Of a DNA stretch of 18,566 bases, positions 14,283 to 18,566 are shown in pieces (position 1 is the stretch's first letter; each line of letters opens with the position of its first letter). Below the pieces are notes generated by a model, which saw only the letters and a program-made list of their open reading frames with translations, had not been told where the DNA came from and ran no database searches. The translations under genes were made by a program, and so were the position numbers. This DNA comes from Firmicutes bacterium UBA5388 (lineage in GTDB: Bacteria; Bacillota; UBA4882; UBA10575): NCBI GenBank assembly GCA_002409975.1, contig DHOO01000025.1, positions 1-18,566 on the forward strand. The letters are read 5' to 3'.

Positions 14283-15768
14283 TTAGTCCACCTCCAGCCG
14301 AATAGTATAGAAGCTCTTCCTCTGTCGTCTCTTTTGTAATGAGTTCTTTTGCTATTGTACCGTTATACATAACATAAACCCGATCGGTTAACCCTAGGAT
14401 CTCACTAAATTCACAGGAGGCATAAATAACGCCTTTCCCTTGCTTGACTAAACCGCCGATTAGTTCGTAAATTTCCGCCTTTGAGCCGACATCTACACCC
14501 TTTGTCGCCTCATCAAAGATAAATACTTTTGCTACAGATAACAGCCACTTGCCAATCGCAACCTTCTGCTGATTACCACCGCTTAAGTTCCTAACCAGTT
14601 CTTTTTCACCAGGTGTTTTAATACCTACCTTTTTTATGTTTTCACAGGAAACTTTTTTGATTTTGCCTTTGTTCATAAAAATGCCCCGGCAATAGCTTTT
14701 TAATGTTGGCAATGTAATATTGGTTTCCACTGTTTCATTTACGAAAATACCTTCTTTTCTTCTTTCTTCAGGCACCAATGCTAATCCGTTTTCCACAGCA
14801 TCGGTAGGAGTTTTCGGTGTGGTATTTTTGCCCTCCAGAATAATTTTACCATCTGTGATCTTCCCTTCGCCAAACAGCAACTTACATAATTCAGTTTTAC
14901 CCCCACCGACTAGCCCAGCTAAACCTATAATTTCCCCCGCTCTGACTTTGATGTTAACGTTCTTTACTCCTCCTGTTCCTGATAAGTCCCTCACTTCCAA
15001 AAGAGTATCACCAGCCACTGCCTCGACCTTAGGATAAGTATTCTCCAGTTTCCTTCCTAACATTTTCTCAACAGCTTGATCAATAGTCAGATCTTCTGTG
15101 TTAAAAGTACCGACATTTTTACCGTCTTTCAGTACTGTAATCTTTTCGCATATTTTAAATATTTCATCTAAGCGATGGGATATGAAAATAACACTGATTC
15201 CTTCGTTTTTTATTTTCCTTACAATCTCAAACAACTTTTCTGTCTCTTCCACACTTAAAGGGGCAGTTGGCTCGTCAAGAATCAAATATTTAGCCTTATG
15301 AAAAAAAGCCCGTCCAATTAAGACCATTTGTTTTTCAGAGAGTGAAAGCCCGCTTACCAATCGGTTGACATTAATATCCAGGCCCAACGCCTCTATTTCT
15401 TGCTTGGCGAATCTCCTAATTTTTTTCCAATTCATAAAGACATTTTTTTGCTGAATGATATAATCCATCATTATATTCTCCGCTACCGTCAAATGTGGAA
15501 CCAGCGCAGTATCGACTTCTTGATAAACGATGACAATCCCATTATGTTTGGCGTCAATTGGATTATTTATTGTAACCTTCCGGTTGTTAATAAAGATATC
15601 TCCTTCATAACCGCCATAGGCGCCTGCCAACACTTTCATTAACGTGCTTTTCCCAGCGCCATTAGCTCCGATCAAGGCATGAACTTCTCCTGAGCCAACC
15701 TCAAAATCAACATTTTCTAAAGCTTTCACACCTGGAAAAGTTTTGGTAATACCTTTCATTTTCAGCAT
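14272..15768 (-). CDS. Ribose-type ABC transporter ATP-binding protein (RbsA family)
   Basis: This double ATPase energises sugar import. The 498-residue product has two nucleotide-binding domains. Domain 1 has Walker A GANGAGKST (34-42), signature LSLSEKQ (141-147), Walker B LILDEPT (162-168) and switch H198. Domain 2 has the degenerate Walker A GLVGGGKTE (285-293) typical of RbsA, LVPEERRKEGI (331-341), signature LSGGNQQK (395-402) and FDEATKGVD (418-426). I chose ATG 15768 (MLKMKGITKTFPG) because GAGG lies 9 bases upstream. A reading from 15846 would add 26 residues unlike the family and would cover the hairpin after the binding-protein gene. Confidence 0.95.
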   Translation of the reverse strand: MLKMKGITKTFPGVKALENVDFEVGSGEVHALIGANGAGKSTLMKVLAGAYGGYEGDIFINNRKVTINNPIDAKHNGIVIVYQEVDTALVPHLTVAENIMMDYIIQQKNVFMNWKKIRRFAKQEIEALGLDINVNRLVSGLSLSEKQMVLIGRAFFHKAKYLILDEPTAPLSVEETEKLFEIVRKIKNEGISVIFISHRLDEIFKICEKITVLKDGKNVGTFNTEDLTIDQAVEKMLGRKLENTYPKVEAVAGDTLLEVRDLSGTGGVKNVNIKVRAGEIIGLAGLVGGGKTELCKLLFGEGKITDGKIILEGKNTTPKTPTDAVENGLALVPEERRKEGIFVNETVETNITLPTLKSYCRGIFMNKGKIKKVSCENIKKVGIKTPGEKELVRNLSGGNQQKVAIGKWLLSVAKVFIFDEATKGVDVGSKAEIYELIGGLVKQGKGVIYASCEFSEILGLTDRVYVMYNGTIAKELITKETTEEELLYYSAGGGLNGE

Positions 15769-15819
15769 GATAGTCATCCTCGCATATTTTAGATAAGGAT
15801 CTTCTCTTTTCTTAGAGTT

Positions 15820-15854
15820 TTTAAAGCTTGTCGACAGAGTCAACAAGCTTTAAA
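15820..15854 (-). other. Intercistronic hairpin between binding-protein and ATPase genes
   Basis: A perfect 12-bp stem (15820-15831 with 15843-15854) encloses 11 bases, and the stem extends by GAC/GTC after one mismatch. On the transcribed strand it is followed by AAAACTC rather than a T run, so it is not a standard terminator. It sits 26 bases after the binding-protein stop. Such hairpins often protect the upstream mRNA from 3' exonucleases, giving more binding protein than membrane components. Confidence 0.6.
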
Positions 15855-15879
15855 TTATTGTGTGTTACCCTCAATTAAT

Positions 15880-16986
15880 TTATTTCTTGTTGCCTTTTGA
15901 CTTGAGACTTTGCTCTAAAGCTAGCATCCAGTCGTCTAGGAAATCTGTTGTATAACCCCAGCCTTCATAGTAATCGCCTAAATCAGCCATGGTAACACGT
16001 TTTTGTTTTTTGGGAGGCAAATCATCAGCACGGATGAGAACGGGTTTTAACGAATAATATCTAGGCAGTTTCTCGCCAGCAATTGCCTTTAAGCCTAAAC
16101 GAATTTGAACTTGTCCGACAATTGTCGAATCCACCGCTGCGGATGATCGCCAAATCTCCGGATGCTCTTGCATCATGGCTAGATCTTGATCGGAAATATC
16201 AACAGAGTACAATGGTATTTTTTTACCCGAAGCGACAATAGCATTATAAAAGCCTTTAGCATACTCGTCCCAAACCGCATAGACCGCATCAATATTACTC
16301 TTGGTTGTCAATAAAGTCTCTAAAGCAGTCTGCGCTTTAGGCATTGGATTATCGGTTCCAAGGTCAATAGTATTAACTACTTTTATTCCCGGATATGTAG
16401 GCAGAATTCCTCCTTCCCAAATCCTATGCCTTTTATCTGTCGGCGGACAATTGGCTACCCGATTATAAACAACATTTCCTTCTCCATCTAATTCTTGAAC
16501 TAACGACATCTGGGAGAGTAAACCCATCATTAAATCATACTGGTCAAGGGAGATTAACTTCCCACGATGGATTTCATAAGAGACATCAAAGTCATTATCA
16601 AAGACAATAATAGGTATACCCGCCTTTAACGCCCTAACGACCGCATCTTGCAAAGCATCCGCCTTACCATGGGAAATTAAAATTGCATCCATCTTATTGG
16701 TAACAGCATTATCAATTGCTTCCGACATTTTTGCTAAATTGTTATTGGCATCAACTACGCTAAGGTCTATCCCGTATCTCTTAGCTTCCGCCCTAGCACC
16801 ATTAATATGCGTGATCATATGAGTCCCTGTGCCCCATTCTTTGATCAAAGCCATTCTTATCGCTTTGCCTTGAATTGCTTTTGGAATCTTCGCATCGCCA
16901 TCTTTGGCGCTTGTTGCAAAAGTAAAACACGACACTAATAAAATTACAAGCATAATTGAGAACAAACCTGAAGTCAACCTTCTCAT
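15880..16986 (-). CDS. Ribose-type sugar ABC transporter substrate-binding protein
   Basis: This extracytoplasmic binding protein (Peripla_BP_4/RbsB type) has 368 residues. The N-terminus is an export signal: MRRL, then a hydrophobic stretch to residue 19, then LVSC, a plausible lipobox giving a lipid-anchored C20; cleavage after TSA at about 27 is the alternative. The mature part opens KAIRMALIKEWGTGTHM and shows the alternating two-lobe pattern, with ISHGKADALQDAV and AGIPIIVFDNDFD in lobe 1 and IDAVYAVWDEYAKGFYNAIVASGKKIPLYSVDIS in lobe 2. It is first in the operon, with AAGGAG 9 bases before ATG 16986, and lies directly downstream of a near-consensus promoter. The ligand is predicted to be 5-deoxyribose or methylthioribose from the operon context only. 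Confidence 0.93.
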   Translation of the reverse strand: MRRLTSGLFSIMLVILLVSCFTFATSAKDGDAKIPKAIQGKAIRMALIKEWGTGTHMITHINGARAEAKRYGIDLSVVDANNNLAKMSEAIDNAVTNKMDAILISHGKADALQDAVVRALKAGIPIIVFDNDFDVSYEIHRGKLISLDQYDLMMGLLSQMSLVQELDGEGNVVYNRVANCPPTDKRHRIWEGGILPTYPGIKVVNTIDLGTDNPMPKAQTALETLLTTKSNIDAVYAVWDEYAKGFYNAIVASGKKIPLYSVDISDQDLAMMQEHPEIWRSSAAVDSTIVGQVQIRLGLKAIAGEKLPRYYSLKPVLIRADDLPPKKQKRVTMADLGDYYEGWGYTTDFLDDWMLALEQSLKSKGNKK

Positions 16987-17028
16987 TTCCTCAGCTCCTT
17001 TTTAATTTATTTGTAACTTAGTGATCAT

Positions 17029-17058
17029 ATTATATCATTTATTTTTAAAATATGTCAA
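17029..17058 (-). promoter_or_regulatory. Sigma-A promoter of the transporter/salvage operon
   Basis: On the minus strand, TTGACA (17053-17058) and TATAAT (17029-17034) are separated by 18 bases. Both hexamers match the vegetative consensus exactly. The promoter lies about 45 bases before the binding-protein start. Such a strong promoter would need repression, which fits the adjacent DeoR gene. Confidence 0.88.
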
Positions 17059-17074
17059 TATTATTTCATATTTT
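17047..17074. promoter_or_regulatory. Candidate operator, inverted repeat over the -35 box
   Basis: AAAATATG (17047-17054) and CATATTTT (17067-17074) are perfect 8-base inverted arms separated by 12 bases, and the left arm overlaps the -35 hexamer. A bound dimer here would block RNA polymerase. The likely binder is the DeoR protein encoded just upstream. The region is AT-rich, so chance is not excluded. Confidence 0.45.
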
Positions 17075-17088
17075 TTATCGTTTTTTGT

Positions 17089-17125
17089 AAAAAAAATCAT
17101 TTGGATTGATCCACACAATCCAAAT
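17089..17125 (-). terminator. Rho-independent terminator of the DeoR gene
   Basis: On the minus strand a perfect 10-bp stem (ATTTGGATTG with CAATCCAAAT; arms 17099-17108 and 17116-17125) closes a 7-base loop and is followed by GATTTTTTTT. It lies about 45 bases after the regulator stop and separates it from the operon promoter, so regulator and operon are independent units. Confidence 0.9.
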
Positions 17126-17168
17126 GCTGCGAAAACCAGCTCACCGGCTGCCTTCTTAGACGACGTTT

Positions 17169-17912
17169 TTATTCGATAACGATCACCTTTTTAGAATCGA
17201 GATTCTTGTTACTTGCCTTTTGAGTGGTAATAAGCTTCTTCTCCTCATCAATTTGGGCAAACGTATACCTCGAATTTTTACCGATTTTCGTAGAATCACC
17301 GATAAAATATACTTCTCTTGAGTTCTTAATCGCAATCTTATTAATCTCAGCAACATCAATATTGGAGGTTGACACTCCCCGGTCAAACGTAATGCCTGAA
17401 GCGCCGATAAAACACTTGTCAAAGTTCATAGTAGCTACTTGGTTTAAGGCCACCGGTCCCACCAGAACCGCAATATCCGTCTCGACATAACCGCCTAGTA
17501 TGATGGAGTTTATTTTATTTCTTAGCAACTCATTAATATGAAAAGCTCCATTTGTTACCACTGTTACATTTTTACCTTTTAAATGTTTTATAATATGATT
17601 TTCCGTGGTTCCCGGCCCTAGAAATATAAACTGACCGTCACCGACAAGAGTCGCCGCGTAACTACCGATTATTTCTTTTTCTTCTTTATTAAGATTAATC
17701 TTTTCTTCTAACGATTTTTCAGCAATACTTATGATCAATTTTGCTGCCCCACCTGATAGCAGTTCAACCTGGCCCTCCCTGGCCAATGTCTTTAAATCCC
17801 TACGCACTGTGGCTAAAGATACATTGGTCTTTTCTTTTATCTCATCTAGATAGACAATTTCTTTAGAATGCATTAACTCAAGAATGCTTTTTCTTCTGGC
17901 ATAAGGTATCAT
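17169..17912 (-). CDS. DeoR-family transcriptional repressor
   Basis: This is a predicted sugar-phosphate-responsive repressor of the downstream operon. With ATG 17912 the protein has 247 residues and begins MIPYARRKSILELM, the usual DeoR start. The winged helix-turn-helix covers about 18-45 (VYLDEIKEKTNVSLATVRRDLKTLAREG). The DeoRC sensor domain follows, with the phosphate-binding loop LGPGTTE (98-104), VTVVTN, and KCFIGASGI, then FIGDSTKIGK. A start six codons earlier at 17930 is possible, but neither has a strong ribosome site. It has its own terminator and lies directly upstream of the transporter operon in the same direction. By family knowledge the effector is likely a phosphorylated intermediate, for example a deoxypentose-1-phosphate; this is inference. 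Confidence 0.9.
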   Translation of the reverse strand: MIPYARRKSILELMHSKEIVYLDEIKEKTNVSLATVRRDLKTLAREGQVELLSGGAAKLIISIAEKSLEEKINLNKEEKEIIGSYAATLVGDGQFIFLGPGTTENHIIKHLKGKNVTVVTNGAFHINELLRNKINSIILGGYVETDIAVLVGPVALNQVATMNFDKCFIGASGITFDRGVSTSNIDVAEINKIAIKNSREVYFIGDSTKIGKNSRYTFAQIDEEKKLITTQKASNKNLDSKKVIVIE

Positions 17913-18086
17913 CTCACCACTCTCTTTCATATTATTTCACTAATTTTACTTTTTCCCCAAGCCCAAGATCAAAAATTTGCAGAACAAGAATATCATAAAA
18001 TTCTCATCTTTGCAATTCTCTAAACCAAATTTTGTTATAAACTTACAATGAAAATGTACTATTCCTTTAATCTACTTCTTTAAAAC
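17913..18086. other. Intergenic spacer upstream of the DeoR gene
   Basis: This AT-rich spacer must contain the regulator promoter. The best minus-strand candidate is TTGTAA with TTTAGA 18 bases downstream, only a fair match. No small ORF, RNA gene or copy of the operon operator was seen. Confidence 0.4.
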
Positions 18087-18111
18087 AAAAAAGCGGAGAA
18101 TAAATCTCCGC
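18087..18111 (-). terminator. Rho-independent terminator of the Wzz-type gene
   Basis: On the minus strand a 7-bp stem GCGGAGA/TCTCCGC with a 5-base loop is followed by TTTTTTG. It lies 70 bases after the stop of the chain-length gene and ends the upstream polysaccharide transcript. Confidence 0.88.
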
Positions 18112-18180
18112 AAATAAAGCTTTTTAAATTAAACAGGCTCCTAAAACATCTTATATAAATATGGAACAGAATCTCAAACT

Positions 18181-18566
18181 CTAAAAATCCGCTTTACTAG
18201 CCATCCCTTCTTTATAATTACTTAGGTATTCCCGGAAAAATGCCCAGAAGACGCCAAGAAATAAAGCTAATAGTCCGGCAATGGCCATATTGGTGACAGT
18301 CGATGGTGAATGCTTCTTGTGTGGCGCCACCGGCGGATCGATTACTTGAATGACCACATTCTCTTCTTTCGCCTCGGAAATCTTCGCCTGTTCCAATTGG
18401 GTAACAAGCAGCATATAGACCTGCTCCGCTACCTTCTGTTCCCGTAAGAGCCTTCCATACTGTAGCATACTATCAGGTAGCTCCGCGACCATTTTCCCAA
18501 AGTCGTCACATACCTTTTTCAAGGCGGAGAACCTTGCTTCCAGTCCGGCCACTTCAATCTGGCCGG
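18181..18566 (-). CDS. Wzz/GumC-type polysaccharide chain-length determinant, C-terminal part
   Basis: This is the 3' portion of a polysaccharide co-polymerase; the frame stays open to the window edge, so the gene begins beyond it. The 128 visible residues start in a coiled-coil segment (ARFSALKKVCDDFGKMVAELP, then QKVAEQVYMLLVTQLEQAKISEAKEE). They continue into VIQVIDPPVAPHKKHSPS, the proline-rich motif found just before the second membrane helix, then a helix (NMAIAGLLALFLGVFWAFF) and a short cytoplasmic tail ending KADF. No tyrosine-kinase domain follows. The protein controls the length of exported O-antigen, capsule or exopolysaccharide chains at the inner membrane. This fits the Wzi-like and sugar-nucleotide genes elsewhere in the window. 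Confidence 0.9.
   Translation of the reverse strand, partial: GQIEVAGLEARFSALKKVCDDFGKMVAELPDSMLQYGRLLREQKVAEQVYMLLVTQLEQAKISEAKEENVVIQVIDPPVAPHKKHSPSTVTNMAIAGLLALFLGVFWAFFREYLSNYKEGMASKADF

Noticed and set aside
13891..14286. 131-residue plus-strand ORF antisense to the permease
   Set aside because: It is a shadow of transmembrane-helix codons in the opposite strand, without a ribosome site or independent support.
15769..15846. Longer N-terminus of the ABC ATPase
   Set aside because: It would cover the intercistronic hairpin and adds residues not found in the family; the ATG at 15768 has a good ribosome site.
12065..17912. Operon read as an autoinducer-2 (Lsr) system
   Set aside because: The transporter type and DeoR-like regulator are similar, but the kinase has MtnK motifs rather than an FGGY LsrK fold, and LsrF/LsrG are absent.

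Overview
The window reads as an accessory, envelope-related stretch of an endospore-forming Bacillota chromosome. Forespore genes (sigG and spoIIR) lie next to genes for surface polysaccharide and for two predicted outer-membrane beta-barrels of the Wzi type. Sporulation plus outer-membrane-type barrels suggests a diderm spore-former such as the Limnochordia/Hydrogenispora-like lineages. That placement is inference. No tRNA, rRNA, CRISPR array or complete insertion sequence was seen.

Layout. (1) 1-1599, minus: sigG then spoIIR, led by a good sigma-F/sigma-G-type promoter; a dispersed hairpin repeat overlaps the end of spoIIR. (2) 1693-3231, minus: an RmlC-like 3,5-epimerase and dTDP-glucose 4,6-dehydratase, ending in a strong terminator. 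(3) 3232-3597: a gene-free divergent spacer with a second copy of the repeat. (4) 3598-6120, plus: two tandem paralogous Wzi-like barrels ending in a terminator shared with the converging genes. (5) 6125-8881, minus: phosphohexomutase and mannose-6-phosphate isomerase, then the 3' remnant of a UDP-glucose-4-epimerase-type gene abutting manA, then a small unknown ORF. (6) 8983-17058, minus: one seven-gene operon: sugar-binding protein, ABC ATPase, permease, MtnK-like kinase, MtnA-like isomerase, class II aldolase, and a solute-binding-protein-like protein with no signal peptide. (7) 17089-17912, minus: a DeoR-family regulator with its own terminator. (8) 18087-18566, minus: the C-terminal part of a Wzz/GumC-type chain-length protein running off the window.

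How it works together. Regions 2, 4, 5 and 8 belong to an exopolysaccharide or capsule locus: sugar-nucleotide supply (RmlB, RmlC-like, ManA, phosphohexomutase), chain-length control (Wzz) and surface attachment (Wzi-like). Region 6 is metabolically distinct and visibly more AT-rich. It combines the kinase-isomerase-aldolase core of the 5-deoxyribose/5-methylthioribose salvage route (the DHAP shunt) with a dedicated ribose-type ABC importer. The simplest reading is uptake of free 5-deoxyribose or methylthioribose and its conversion to DHAP plus acetaldehyde or methylthioacetaldehyde. The adjacent DeoR protein probably controls it, and the operon promoter carries a matching inverted repeat. The most unusual component is the last gene: a family-1 solute-binding fold that begins at its first beta-strand, has seven cysteines, and is predicted to stay in the cytoplasm.
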